Source: an uncultured Pseudomonadota bacterium
Lineage (GTDB): Bacteria; Pseudomonadota; Gammaproteobacteria; Steroidobacterales; Steroidobacteraceae
Assembly: GCA_903828595.1 (NCBI GenBank)
Contig: CAIKMS010000028.1
Location: 1 to 64,000, forward strand
Direction: 5' to 3'
DNA: 64,000 bases
Shown here: positions 1 to 13,061 of the stretch, piece by piece
Layout of the letters: each line of letters starts with the position of its first letter
Numbering within the stretch: the first letter of the stretch is position 1
Program-made: the position numbers and the translations under genes
The notes under the pieces: generated by a model
The model's database searches: none
Told to the model about the DNA's origin: nothing
The model's input: the letters and a program-made list of their open reading frames with translations, nothing else

Positions 1-19
1 CGCCCTCTTAAGCTTTGGT

Positions 20-1534
20 TCAAACCAGACGGGACTGCGCCGGCGGCGCTCTGGCGCCGAGCGGCAACTCGGGCTGGTAGTGATCCGGCGCCGTGCGCTC
101 CAGGTGCGCCAGAATCTTCGCAATGACCGCCGGCTCCTCGATACTGGCAATGACTTTGAGCTTCCCGCCGCAGCGCGCACAGGCTTCGATGTCGACCCCA
201 AATACCCGCTTCAGGCGCTTGGCCCAGCTCATGGCAACATGGCGCGGGGTGGCCGGCTTCTCGGCGCCCTCTTCAGCCTGCGGCTTGCTGCCCTTGCCTC
301 GACCCGCCGGCGTCACCGCTGCGCGCAGCTTGCTGTGCGGCGCGAATACCCCGTGGTAGCGCGTCAGGTGCATCCGCGGTGGCGGCACCAGTGCTGCCAG
401 GCGTGCCATCAGATCCAGCGGCTCCACCACAATGTGGGTGGTGCCATCCCGATACGGCTTCTTCAGGGTGTAGCGCACCTGTCCTGACGAAGTCAGCGCC
501 ATGCGATCCACCGCCACCGGCGGGCGGCTCACGTAGCGGCACAACCGTTCGAGCTTCTGACGCTGGCTGGGATCAACGTCGATGCCGGCATGCAGCGAGA
601 ACCCGCCAGCCTGTGCGGCACCGCGATGGTCACCCTGCTGCTCGGCTTGCGGCATTGCACTGGCTGACAGCGTCTGCAGCGTGAACAGCTTCTGCCCGGC
701 GCGTGGACCCACCGCGATCCGGTAGGTGATCGAATGGCCGATCAGGTCATCCAGTGCACCGCCCGATCCGTCGGTGGTAAGCCACGCGTTCTCCATGTCG
801 CGCTCGATCAGGCCGCGCTTCTCCAGCAGTCGGCCTGTGCGCTCAGCGATCTGCTGCACCAACGCCTGCAGCTGTGCACTCGTTGGTGTAGGCACATGGC
901 GGAATACAGGCGGATCGCCTGCCGGCAGATACACACCATCCAGAAAGATCATGTGAAAGTGCACGTTCAGGTTCAGCGCTGAGCCGAAACGCTGAATCAA
1001 TGTGACGGCACCGGTGGCACCCGTGCTGCGGGTGACACCGGCCGTACTCAGCAAGAATCCTGAAATGACGCGATACACCGCACCCAGCACCAGCGTCAGA
1101 GCATCAGGATCAGTAGCCAGCAGAAAACGCAGCGCGATCGGCAGTGACAACACCCACTGGCGCAGCGGACGCTCTGGCAACACTTCGTCGGTCAACAGCG
1201 CAGCGGTCTCGGCCATGCGTCTTGCGCCGCAGGAGGGACAAAACCCGCGCTTCTTGCAACTGAACGCCACCAGCTTCTCGGCATGGCAGTGCTCACAGCG
1301 CACGCGCAGGAAGCCTTCCTCCAGCCGGCCGCACTTCAGGTAGGCGTCAAACTCACGCTCAATGTAGTCCGGCAGTGAACGACCTGCCATGGCGCGCATC
1401 TCTCGGAATGCGGGGTAGTGCTGCTCGACCAGCTGATACAGCAGCGTGTTCTCGGGCCGATGCCGTGCGTAACCTGGAGGTTCGACGAAAGGCGGTGCGC
1501 GCGGATGCCGCGCGTGGGCAGCGGCAGCGGGCAT
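20..1534 (-). CDS. IS91-family rolling-circle transposase
   Basis: This 504-residue protein looks like an intact transposase. Near the N terminus is a zinc-ribbon segment with the cysteine pairs CEHC and CPSC (about residues 80-105), typical of the family. An HFHMIFLDGVY segment follows at about residues 190-205; its His-x-His is the metal-binding HUH motif of Y1/Y2 transposases. The C-terminal half contains the family block around LERLCRYVSRPP and LKKPYRDGTTH, then another cysteine pair (CARCG). Length and motif order match full-length IS91 transposases, so it is probably functional or only recently inactivated. The ATG at 1534 was chosen because the protein aligns with the family from its first residues and nothing upstream extends it. 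It runs toward the left edge, away from guaA. Confidence 0.93.
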   Translation of the reverse strand: MPAAAAHARHPRAPPFVEPPGYARHRPENTLLYQLVEQHYPAFREMRAMAGRSLPDYIEREFDAYLKCGRLEEGFLRVRCEHCHAEKLVAFSCKKRGFCPSCGARRMAETAALLTDEVLPERPLRQWVLSLPIALRFLLATDPDALTLVLGAVYRVISGFLLSTAGVTRSTGATGAVTLIQRFGSALNLNVHFHMIFLDGVYLPAGDPPVFRHVPTPTSAQLQALVQQIAERTGRLLEKRGLIERDMENAWLTTDGSGGALDDLIGHSITYRIAVGPRAGQKLFTLQTLSASAMPQAEQQGDHRGAAQAGGFSLHAGIDVDPSQRQKLERLCRYVSRPPVAVDRMALTSSGQVRYTLKKPYRDGTTHIVVEPLDLMARLAALVPPPRMHLTRYHGVFAPHSKLRAAVTPAGRGKGSKPQAEEGAEKPATPRHVAMSWAKRLKRVFGVDIEACARCGGKLKVIASIEEPAVIAKILAHLERTAPDHYQPELPLGARAPPAQSRLV

Positions 1535-1636
1535 GGCAAGCGTCCTGCAGAACGGGCAAGGACGAAGCAGGCTATGTCAGGGTTGCGCCCTGGGGTATCT
1601 GCAAAACTGGCCACTTCTTGCAGGAACAGGCGCACA

Positions 1637-1696
1637 TGACGGTATAAATGCCTGCCTGAGAGGGAGCGGAATACTTTACCGTCAGATTTACCGTCA
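1637..1696. repeat. Repeated TTTACCGTCA motif upstream of the IS91 transposase
   Basis: TTTACCGTCA occurs twice in direct orientation at 1675-1684 and 1687-1696, one helical turn apart. A related inverted copy, TGACGGTATAAA, lies at 1637-1648. The repeats sit roughly 100-160 bases upstream of the transposase start, in otherwise non-coding DNA. They could be part of the terminal end of the IS or binding sites for its transposase. This role is inferred. Confidence 0.5.
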
Positions 1697-1716
1697 CAAA
1701 TGTTTGCTTGGAACGC

Positions 1717-1752
1717 GCCGCAATCAGCGGCCGGAATCAGGAAACGCCTGAT
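1717..1752. other. Two adjacent small hairpins at the probable IS boundary
   Basis: GCCGC-AATCA-GCGGC (1717-1731) is followed within 5 bases by ATCAGG-AAACG-CCTGAT (1736-1752). Neither has a T-run on either strand, so they are poor intrinsic terminators. They lie in the 334-base non-coding gap between the transposase start and the guaA stop. They may belong to the IS end or to the 3' region of guaA. I see no gene in the rest of the gap (1753-1868). Confidence 0.4.
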
Positions 1753-1868
1753 GGCTCAATGAGTTCGCAAACCCCTGAGGTGTCTGCGACGATTCAATGT
1801 CAATCGTCTATACAGCACCACAAGTTTCTGATTTTCCTCAGGAACGCGGACCGACAAGACACACCCCC

Positions 1869-3481
1869 TCACTCCCACTCGATAGTGGCCGGAGGTTTGC
1901 CCGAAACGTCGTACACGACCCGTGAGACGCCCGCTACTTCATTAACGATTCGAAGGCTGACGGTTTCCAACAGTTCATACGGCAAACGAGCCCAACGCGC
2001 CGTCATAAAATCAATGGTCTCAACGGCTCTGATAGCGATGACCGGCGCGTAGCGACGACCATCTCCGGTGACGCCTACCGATCGCACCGGTAAAAAAACC
2101 GCAAAAGCCTGACTGGTCTTGTCATACCAACCCGCCTTACGCAGCTCTTCAATAAAGATATGATCCGCTAAGCGCAATGTGTCCGCCGCGGCTTGCGTGA
2201 CCTCGCCTAAAATACGCACGCCAAGACCCGGCCCTGGGAACGGATGCCGATAGACCATCTCCCGCGGTAACCCAAGTTCCACACCGATACGGCGAACTTC
2301 ATCTTTAAAAAGCTCGCGCAGCGGCTCAACTAATTTCAGCTTCATGTGCGCTGGCAATCCACCCACGTTGTGGTGGCTTTTAATCAAATGCGCTTTACCG
2401 GTTTTAGCACCAGCCGATTCAATGACATCTGGATAAATGGTGCCCTGAGCCAGGAAATCGACACCTGTGATTTTTTGGGCCTCTTCGTCAAAAACCTCAA
2501 CGAACAGGCGACCAATGATCTTACGCTTAGCTTCAGGGTCGGTAACACCGGCAAGCTCCGACGTGAATCGCGATTGCGCATCCACGCGGATCACTTTAAC
2601 GCCAAGGTTTCTGGCAAATATACTCATCACCTGGTCACCTTCATGGTGACGCAGTAGCCCGTGATCCACGAAAACGCAGGTTAACTGGTCGCCGATGGCC
2701 TTGTGTAGAAGCGCTGCTACCACACTGGAGTCCACACCGCCCGACAGCCCCAGCAAGACGCGACCGACACCTACCGTTGAGCGGACTCGCTCAATGGCGT
2801 CGTTGATAATGTTACCCGAGCTCCACGACTGATCACACTTGCAGATATCGTGAAGAAAACGAGCGTAAATCTTTTCACCTTGGGTTGTGTGCGTGACTTC
2901 AGGGTGAAATTGCAATCCGTAATAGCCCCTTGACTCGTCCGCGATACCGGCTATCGGTACGTCTTTAGTCGATGCAATCACTTTGAAGCCAGAAGGCGCG
3001 GCCGTGACGCGATCACCGTGACTCATCCATACATCCAAAAGTCCGTGGCCATCGTCATTAACGCGATCTTGAATTTCGGTGAGCAGCCGTGAGTGGCCTC
3101 GAGCACGAATCTCGGCGTACCCGAATTCCTTGGAGTCGTGCACTTCCACCTGTCCACCCAACTGCTGCGCCATGGTTTGCATCCCATAGCAGATTCCCAG
3201 AACCGGGACTCCTAATTCCCAGACAGCCGCAGAGGCAAAAGGCGCCTGTTTTTCGGTGACGCTTTCAGGGCCTCCTGAAAGAATGATGCCGCGCGGCCCG
3301 AAGGCTCGAATGGAGGCATCGTCCATATCCCACGGATGCAATTCGCAATAAACACCCAACTCACGCACACGTCGCGCGATGAGTTGGGTGTACTGCGAAC
3401 CGAAATCCAGAATCAGAATACGGTGAGCATGGATATCCATTGATGCCGCGTGCTCTACATCGGACAAAGTCTGCGATGCCA

Positions 3482-3482
<1 letters not shown>
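1869..3482 (-). CDS. guaA: GMP synthase (glutamine-hydrolysing)
   Basis: Converts XMP to GMP using ATP and ammonia released from glutamine, the last step of guanine nucleotide synthesis. The N-terminal class I glutaminase domain starts at [12 protein letters not shown]. It carries the nucleophile cysteine in GICYGMQ (C98) and the partner residues in FHPEVTHT (H193, E195). The ATP-pyrophosphatase P-loop SGGVDSS is at about 247-253, followed by the dimerisation domain with the usual ending PPATIEWE. Length 537 is close to the family's 525. The start at 3482 shares one base with the guaB stop (TAATG) and has a GGGTGAG ribosome site; an internal ATG at 3440 would match E. coli GuaA length more closely. 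It is translationally coupled to guaB. Confidence 0.97.
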
Positions 3483-6701
<3,219 letters not shown>

Positions 6702-6705
<4 letters not shown>

Positions 6706-8003
6706 GCCTGCGCGCACACCTGATTTCGCCCGGAAGTTTTGGCCTCATACAGTGCGCGATCGGCGCGATCACAAACCTGACTAACATCAGCATCTTCATA
6801 GCACAACAAGCTCACGCCGATACTCAGGGTCACGTGATGCACCATATTTGCAAAATCTATTGGCATGTTTTCGACAAATTGCCGGATACGATCGGCAAGT
6901 GTCAGTGCATCGACCAGCGTGGTATTGGGTAAGACTATGAGGAACTCTTCACCACCCACACGCCCGACCACATCAAGACTGCGAACTTGCGACTGCAAGC
7001 CGCTCGCCACAGCCTGCAGAACCGCATCGCCAGTCAAATGACCAAAGTTGTCATTAACGCGTTTAAAGAAATCAATGTCCAACAACAGAACCGCGCAAGG
7101 CTGATCACTAAAACGCGACAACCTCGCCATCTCCCGTTTTAGCGCATCCATCACCGTACGGCGATTGGGTAGTCCGGTTAAATAATCCGTGGACGCGGCA
7201 GCAACCAAGGCACTATCGCGCTGTACGCGCTCGGTGATGTCCTCAAACCACGCGTAGATAGAGATCAGGCTGTCGGCTCGCCATAACGGCATGGCACTAA
7301 ACAACAACCAGCGAACCGGACCCTTGGCGATACGAATTCCTATAACAACGTTACGTACCGACTCCTTGGTCGCCAGCACCCGCGCCACGGGAAAGTCGTT
7401 CGGTGAAAGAGCCTGACCATCCTCCTGAATCAAAGGCCAGCCCAGATCATGGGCAGGCAAAGCCCTAAACTCATCGGCACGTAACCCAAGAATCCGTCCA
7501 GCAGCCGGATTAGCACTGCTCAATCGGCCTTCTGGATCGTAGTAGATAATCCCTTGCGGACTGGTCTGAAACAAGACGTTTTGTACAGCCTGTGCTGCAA
7601 GCAACTCCTGCTCCATTTGGCGCCGCTCAGTGATATCAACGACATAAACCAGGCGCATGCCCGGGGAGTCAGTCGCGGGTATACGCACAGACTCAGCGAC
7701 TACTTGTAGGCGGCTGCCGTCTTTACGAACGACATCAAACTCGCCCTTAAGATCGGGGATCTCGCAACGTATATATGACTGGTGCCTCGCCAGAATACTC
7801 GCGCGTTGCTCAGCAGCAAAAATCATCGTGTAGGACTGACCCAGAAACTCATGGGCTGAATAACCGTAGATACGACAATAGGCAGGGTTCACGTCACGAT
7901 AAATGCCATCGAAATCAATCACCGCCATACCGATTGGCGCACGCTGAATGATATTTTCAGTCAGTGTATTCACGGCCGGAGTAAAATTTCGTAAGGGATA
8001 CAT
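6702..8003 (-). CDS. Diguanylate cyclase with two PAS sensor domains
   Basis: Makes the second messenger cyclic di-GMP from two GTP. The 433-residue protein has no obvious signal peptide or membrane segment, so it is probably cytosolic. PAS domain 1 spans about residues 15-135 and ends in the typical DITERR linker. PAS domain 2 spans about 140-265 and ends in DITERVQRD. The GGDEF domain (about 270-430) begins with the canonical DYLTGLPNRR and has an intact GGEEF active site. An RxxD inhibitory site (RSLD) sits five residues before GGEEF, so product feedback is expected. The PAS domains presumably sense a small ligand, redox state or cofactor, but which one cannot be told. It stands alone: convergent with xseA, with a 185-base gap to der that holds no visible gene. 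Confidence 0.94.
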
Positions 8004-8188
8004 CGCTGTCTAGGTTTATTTGCGAACAGGCAAGAAGTTTTTTAGCGCATCGAACCCACGCCGGCCGTTCCATCTTCCCGCAAATTGCACCACAAGCAAT
8101 ACGTCTAAAGGTTTGCCTTGCTATGAATCAGGAAAACCCTTAGCGCCACCGGCCGCGAGAAGCCAGAAAATGCCAGCTCTGTGGGTAC

Positions 8189-9703
8189 TTAGCGGCCGCG
8201 AGAATGTTTTATTAAGCGCTTACGCTTTGAAACCTGGCGCGGAGTCAACTCATTGCGCCGACCGGCAAACGGATTCTTATCCGCACGAAACTCCACGCGC
8301 ACCGGGGTTCCCTGCAACCGAAACGCCTCACGAAAGGTGTTCACCAGATACCGTTTATAAGCATCGGGCACGTGCTCTGTCTGATTACCATGCACAACAA
8401 TAATCGGTGGGTTACGTCCGCCCTGATGGGCATAGCGCAGCTTAATTCGCCGCCCACGAACCAGCGGTGGCTGATGAGCTTCTATCGCTTTTTCTAGCAC
8501 TCGAGTCAGCGCCGGTGTCGGCATTTCACGCATTGCAGCGATAAACGCTCGCTTCGCAGACTTCAGCAATAAGCCAACGCCGCTGCCGTGCATGGCCGAA
8601 ATATAATGAGTGGGCGCGAAGTCCAGGAAAGACAAACGCAACGATAACTGATTGCGAATGTGATCTCGCTGACTGTTATCGATGCCGTCCCATTTATTGA
8701 TGGCGACCACCATCGCCCGACCCCGATCAGCACACAGACCCAATAACGAGGCGTCCTGTTCGGCGACCGTTTCATGCGCGTCCAAAACCGCCAAAACCAC
8801 GTGGGCCTCATCAATAGCCTGCAAGGTTTTTACGACGCTAAACTTTTCAATCGTCTCATCGATTTTTGATTTCCGCCGGACACCCGCTGTATCGATCAAG
8901 ACATACTGCTGGCTCTGAAACTCAAACGGAATGTGCACGGTGTCTCGAGTGGTGCCTGGCTGATCGAACGCGATCACGCGTTCCTCGCCGACCAGTCTGT
9001 TGATGAGCGTGGACTTACCTACATTAGGCCGGCCAATAACGGCAATACGAATGGGTTCTTTGGCTTTGGCTCGGTCGGCACGTAACACCGCCGAAGGCTC
9101 TGAGGTCTCGGCCTCGTCGTCGCCGTCCTGTTCGTCGAAAGCATCCAACGACTGCTCCGAATCTTGTGCCTCTAAAAGCGCAATTTCTGGATCAATCTCC
9201 TCGGACTCCTCCTCAACGGGGACCTCACCTAGGACGCGTTCCATCAACGCGTTAATGCCGTGACGGTGTGCGGCTGAAATCGCCACCGGTCGACCCATGC
9301 CCAGGCTCTGGAAATCCGCACCGGCCACGTCAGGGTCGCGGCCTTCCGCCTTGTTCGCCGCAATAATCAGCGCCTTACCGCTTCGACGCAGGCTTGCCGC
9401 AATAAACTCATCGGTAGGGGTAACGCCCGTGCGCGCATCCACCACAAAAATAATGAAATCCGCTTCCTCAATGGCCTTGCTGGTTTGCTTGAGCATGAGC
9501 GTTTCAATGCCCACAGGGGACTCAACCAATCCACCGGTATCAATAACGATACAGCGCCCGCCCACTTGGCCATAACCGTACTGGCGATCGCGGGTCAGCC
9601 CGGGCAAATCCGCCACGAGCGCGTCGCGCGTACCGGTGAGCACGTTAAACAACGTGGATTTACCCACGTTGGGCCTTCCGACTAGGGCGATTACGGGAAG
9701 CAT
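8189..9703 (-). CDS. der: Ribosome-assembly GTPase Der (EngA)
   Basis: Essential double GTPase that helps mature the 50S ribosomal subunit. Two tandem G domains each carry the P-loop GRPNVGKST (near residue 8 and about residue 224) and DxxG motifs (DTGG, DTAG). The second carries the base-recognition motif NKWD. The KH-like C-terminal domain has IKLRYAHQGGRNPP and ends in a basic tail. The linker between the G domains is long and very acidic (about residues 172-215, rich in E, D, S), which accounts for part of the 504-residue length. The ATG at 9703 puts the P-loop at the usual position. It is followed by no close minus-strand partner, while bamB lies just upstream, as in E. coli. Confidence 0.97.
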   Translation of the reverse strand: MLPVIALVGRPNVGKSTLFNVLTGTRDALVADLPGLTRDRQYGYGQVGGRCIVIDTGGLVESPVGIETLMLKQTSKAIEEADFIIFVVDARTGVTPTDEFIAASLRRSGKALIIAANKAEGRDPDVAGADFQSLGMGRPVAISAAHRHGINALMERVLGEVPVEEESEEIDPEIALLEAQDSEQSLDAFDEQDGDDEAETSEPSAVLRADRAKAKEPIRIAVIGRPNVGKSTLINRLVGEERVIAFDQPGTTRDTVHIPFEFQSQQYVLIDTAGVRRKSKIDETIEKFSVVKTLQAIDEAHVVLAVLDAHETVAEQDASLLGLCADRGRAMVVAINKWDGIDNSQRDHIRNQLSLRLSFLDFAPTHYISAMHGSGVGLLLKSAKRAFIAAMREMPTPALTRVLEKAIEAHQPPLVRGRRIKLRYAHQGGRNPPIIVVHGNQTEHVPDAYKRYLVNTFREAFRLQGTPVRVEFRADKNPFAGRRNELTPRQVSKRKRLIKHSRGR

Positions 9704-9724
9704 GCGGGGCAGCCCGCGACGGGG

Positions 9725-10921
9725 CTAGTTTCCTGCCTGAGCAGAGTTAGCCGGCGCTACCTCGGCGGGCACGGACTTGCCGTTACCTTTCGCGCGTAGT
9801 GCCGTCAGTTGCCCATTATCGCCCTGCACGTACACCATACCGTCGGCCACGATCGGCGCGTTGGTGACGCGGCCTTTTTTGACTCGTTCACGGGCCAGCA
9901 GCACCCCGGTGCTTCGATCTAACCAATGCAGGTAGCCCTGATAATCGGCCACCACAATGGCATCACCATCGATGGCCGGCGCCGTCAGTCCACGACGTAA
10001 CAGCTTGTCATTACTCCATATCACCGTGCCGTCGCGACGGCGCAAGGCGTCCACATGCCCATCGGCCGTGGCCACATAAATCGTTTCATCGCCAAGAGCC
10101 AGGCCCCGGTAGCTCGACAAGTCGCGCGACCACCACACTTGCCCGGAATCCAAAGCCAGCATGGACAATTTGCCCTGAAATCCCACCACGAACAGATCTC
10201 GTCCCGACACGTGCACGGCGCCGTCTATGTCCACCAATCGCTCGATTTCAGTCTTACCGTGAGAGGTGCTCACCGCGGCTTCCCACAAGCGATCGCCGTT
10301 GCTTAAGGCATACGCCACCACACGCCCGTCATCAAAACCACAAATCACGGCATCGCCAGCCACCACGGGTGGCGCAGTGCCGCGCAGGGTTAACTTCGGA
10401 ACCTGCTGCTCGTCGAGCCATTGCTCTTTGCCATCGATCAGCGACAGGGCGCGAATGCGACCGTCAACGGTGCGCACGAGTGCTGAGCTTACGGAGACTG
10501 CCGGTGCGGCAAGAACCTCACCTGATGTGCGGACTTGCCAACGCTTAGCACCGGTCGTCACATCCAACGCAACAACCTGCCCGTCCGTGGCGCCAATGAC
10601 TACCAGACCGGAACCAACCCCAGGCCCGCCGGCTAACGGTAATTTAGTCGGCGTTTTCCAAAGGACCTTGCCGGACTTTCCGTCGAGTGCATACACCCAA
10701 CCGGTATGGCCGGCCGCATAGATTCGACCGTCGACAGAGGTTGGAGCCAGCGCCAAGCGCAGACCACGGTCCTTATCACCGACGCCCAAACTCCACACGC
10801 GACTCACGGCAAGCTTGGGTGAAAACGTAACCAATGCCGCGGGTGGATCCACGTCCTTGTCCGAGCAAGCACCAAGGGCTAGAGCCAAAAAAGTCAGGCC
10901 CAGTGCCAGCTTACGCATCAT
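9725..10921 (-). CDS. bamB: Outer-membrane assembly lipoprotein BamB
   Basis: Lipoprotein subunit of the BAM complex, which inserts beta-barrel proteins into the outer membrane. A signal peptide ends in the lipobox LGAC with the lipidated cysteine at residue 19; the next residue is Ser, which fits outer-membrane sorting. The rest is a PQQ-like beta-propeller with repeated blades such as GWVYALDGKSGKVLWKT, GQVVALDVTTGAKRW and GHVDALRRRDGTVIW. Length 398 equals the family size. Its ATG overlaps the stop of the upstream TPR gene (ATGA). Synteny der-bamB-yfgM-hisS is the standard gammaproteobacterial order. Confidence 0.96.
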   Translation of the reverse strand: MMRKLALGLTFLALALGACSDKDVDPPAALVTFSPKLAVSRVWSLGVGDKDRGLRLALAPTSVDGRIYAAGHTGWVYALDGKSGKVLWKTPTKLPLAGGPGVGSGLVVIGATDGQVVALDVTTGAKRWQVRTSGEVLAAPAVSVSSALVRTVDGRIRALSLIDGKEQWLDEQQVPKLTLRGTAPPVVAGDAVICGFDDGRVVAYALSNGDRLWEAAVSTSHGKTEIERLVDIDGAVHVSGRDLFVVGFQGKLSMLALDSGQVWWSRDLSSYRGLALGDETIYVATADGHVDALRRRDGTVIWSNDKLLRRGLTAPAIDGDAIVVADYQGYLHWLDRSTGVLLARERVKKGRVTNAPIVADGMVYVQGDNGQLTALRAKGNGKSVPAEVAPANSAQAGN

Positions 10922-11607
10922 GGTTTGTCCCCGGTGACTGGCGCGGTGTCAGGCGCTGCTGCATCCGCCTTAGGCAAAGACCCACCCAGCGAGGTAATTT
11001 TTAAATCCAACACGTCGTGGTTGACCAAACCATCACCCACTACGGCCGCCGCCGCGAGATATTGTTTCAGTGCCTCAGCGCGATCTCCACGATCCAAGGC
11101 GATATCACCACGAACCTCGGCAAAGGCCGCCGCAAAGCCCAGTGCAGGGGCGGCATCCAAGGTCTTCAACGCCGCATCGGGATGGCCTTCGGCACGCTGC
11201 ACGCGTGCCAGTCGATAGCGCGCCAGGACGCGCAAGGCTTCATCGCGAGTGTGGTCCACCACACCCGTTAAACGCGACTCTGCTGCTGAAAAATCACTGG
11301 CCTCCACACTCGCACGGGCCACGGCTAAATCGGCTTGATCAGCGTACGGGCTTGCCCCGGCATCAGCACGCAGGCTATCGGCCAATTTGATAGCGCCAGC
11401 CCGATCGTTGTGCGCCAGTGTCTCCAGCACTTGGTTATAGCGGTCTGCCGCATGCAAAGACTTAGAATCCTGCCAGCGGCCCCACTGAAAGTAGCCCGCA
11501 TAGGCCAGAAGAACCAGAGCCACGCCGGCAACCAGCGAAGTGCCATTCTCGGAGAACCAGGCTTTGATCTGCTCGATTTGCTGACTTTCTGACTCGTACT
11601 CTTCCAA
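10918..11607 (-). CDS. YfgM-like membrane-anchored TPR protein
   Basis: Homologous to E. coli YfgM (RcsB-modulating, SecYEG-associated periplasmic TPR protein) over its full 229 residues. An N-terminal cytoplasmic patch (EEYESESQQIEQIKAWFSENG) precedes one transmembrane helix at about residues 24-42 and then a periplasmic TPR region with RYRLARVQRAEGHPDAALKTLD. The start codon appears to be TTG at 11607: it has GGAG 7 bases upstream, and the protein aligns from this residue with YfgM (MEIYENENDQVEA). No ATG is suitable. It overlaps bamB by 4 bases and lies downstream of hisS, the usual order. Its likely job is chaperone transfer at the Sec translocon. Confidence 0.88.
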   Translation of the reverse strand: MEEYESESQQIEQIKAWFSENGTSLVAGVALVLLAYAGYFQWGRWQDSKSLHAADRYNQVLETLAHNDRAGAIKLADSLRADAGASPYADQADLAVARASVEASDFSAAESRLTGVVDHTRDEALRVLARYRLARVQRAEGHPDAALKTLDAAPALGFAAAFAEVRGDIALDRGDRAEALKQYLAAAAVVGDGLVNHDVLDLKITSLGGSLPKADAAAPDTAPVTGDKP

Positions 11608-11741
11608 GGCAATCTCCAGGGCTTAGGCCCACGTGTTAGCTATTTGTCTCATCAGGCCCGTTCCCTTAACGGTCGTGGATGGGCCGTTGAGACCTGACCG
11701 GCAATTCTGGGGCCGCGACCTACGCGCGTCTAGCGCTTACT

Positions 11742-13016
11742 TCAGGTAAAGCCCAGCAAAGCGCCCAAACGGGCACTTAAGTCCGGGATTGACACCTCGG
11801 CTTGCTCACCGCCAAGGCGCAGCGGCTTCAGTGCCACCACGCCACGCTCAACCTCTCCCTCACCCAACACGATCGCCCAGTCCGCGCCGCTCTTGTCGGC
11901 GCGCTTAAACTGGGATTTAAAACTCCCGCCGCCCAGCCCCGCCTCTAGACGTAGCTCAGGCCAAGCATCACGCAGCTGTTCGACCAATTTAAAGCCTAAG
12001 CGCTGCGCACTCGCGCCCACCATGACAAAAAACACCTGCGGTGGCTCGGCGACTATGGGGCGACCCTGCTCTTCCATCAACAAAATCACCCGCTCGATGC
12101 CCAGCGCCCAACCCACGGCAGGGATGGACTCTCCGCCCAGTTGAGCGACTAAGCCATCGTAACGGCCGCCAGAGCAGACGGCGTTCTGAGCACCCCAGGC
12201 ACTGGTAATCCATTCAAAAACCGTACGGGTGTAGTAGTCCAATCCACGTACCAACCGGGGGTTCACCGTATAGGCAATCCCCGAGTCATCTAAACGCTCA
12301 CGCAAGCCTGCAAAATGCTCCGCCGACTCCGTGTCCAGATACTCGACTAGCTGCGGAGCCGCAGCGATTAACCCGGCCAGCTGCGGATTCTTGCTATCCA
12401 AAATCCGCAAGGGATTACCCACCAAGCGACGCCGGCTGTCCTCATCGAGAGCTTGCTCGTGAGCGGTGAAATACTCTACCAGAGCTGCCCGGTAGACGCG
12501 TCTGGATTCCGGGGTACCCAACGAATTAATCTCAAGCTTAAGACCCTCGATGCCCAGGCGCTTAAACAGCCGCGCGCTAAGTAGGATCAACTCTGCATCG
12601 ATATCTGGCCCCTCGTACCCGTAGGCCTCTGCGTCAATTTGATGGAACTGACGGTAACGGCCTTTTTGTGGTCGCTCGCCGCGAAACATGGGACCCATCA
12701 TGTACAGGCGATGCCGCTGATTGTGTACCAAACCGTTTGAAATCGCGGCGCGAGCAATGCCTGCCGTGGCTTCCGGACGCAGAGTTAATCGATCCCCACT
12801 GCGGTCCTCGAACGAGAACATTTCTTTTTCAACAATGTCGGTGAACTCACCGATAGCCCGCTTAAATAAAGCGGTCTGCTCCAGCACGGGGACGCGCAGT
12901 TCTGTATACCGGTAGGCGGCAAATATCTGACGGGCCACACGCTCAACATGCTGCCAAGCCGCTGCTTTTTCGGGCAGGACATCGTTCATACCGGTAACCG
13001 GTGCAATCAGCTCCAT
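11742..13016 (-). CDS. hisS: Histidine--tRNA ligase
   Basis: Charges tRNA-His with histidine. A 424-residue class II synthetase: motif 1 near the N terminus (PVTGMNDVLP...), motif 2 region FRGERPQKGRYRQFHQIDAEAYG, the histidine-specific block LVRGLDYYTRTVFEW, the motif 3 arginine in AVGWALGIERVILLM, and a C-terminal anticodon-binding domain. Length matches E. coli HisS (424). The ATG at 13016 is the natural family start. A 134-base spacer separates it from the TPR gene downstream. The usual neighbour ispG, which in many gammaproteobacteria sits between rodZ and hisS, is absent. Confidence 0.97.
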   Translation of the reverse strand: MELIAPVTGMNDVLPEKAAAWQHVERVARQIFAAYRYTELRVPVLEQTALFKRAIGEFTDIVEKEMFSFEDRSGDRLTLRPEATAGIARAAISNGLVHNQRHRLYMMGPMFRGERPQKGRYRQFHQIDAEAYGYEGPDIDAELILLSARLFKRLGIEGLKLEINSLGTPESRRVYRAALVEYFTAHEQALDEDSRRRLVGNPLRILDSKNPQLAGLIAAAPQLVEYLDTESAEHFAGLRERLDDSGIAYTVNPRLVRGLDYYTRTVFEWITSAWGAQNAVCSGGRYDGLVAQLGGESIPAVGWALGIERVILLMEEQGRPIVAEPPQVFFVMVGASAQRLGFKLVEQLRDAWPELRLEAGLGGGSFKSQFKRADKSGADWAIVLGEGEVERGVVALKPLRLGGEQAEVSIPDLSARLGALLGFT

Positions 13017-13061
13017 GGACTCTCCCGCAAACAGTTCCCGCGAAGAAACCGCTGATTATGA

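Larger units (their letters stand above)
1..1752 (-). mobile_element. IS91-family insertion sequence, truncated by the window edge
   Basis: A complete IS91-family transposase gene occupies most of this interval. Families of this type move by a rolling-circle mechanism and have no long terminal inverted repeats. The end downstream of the transposase gene (the origin end) lies left of base 1 and is not visible. The other end is inferred, not proven. It probably lies in the 1640-1752 stretch, which carries repeated TTTACCGTCA motifs, a CTTG/GAAC tetranucleotide pair at 1707-1714 of the kind IS91 elements target, and two small hairpins. The element lies just downstream of guaA and does not interrupt a recognisable gene. 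Confidence 0.5.

Noticed and set aside
1002-1343. 113-codon plus-strand frame inside the transposase
   Set aside because: Antisense shadow of the IS91 transposase with no independent support.
8020-8403. 127-codon plus-strand open frame
   Set aside because: Most of it overlaps the der 3' end in antisense, it has no ribosome site and its composition is that of a shadow frame.
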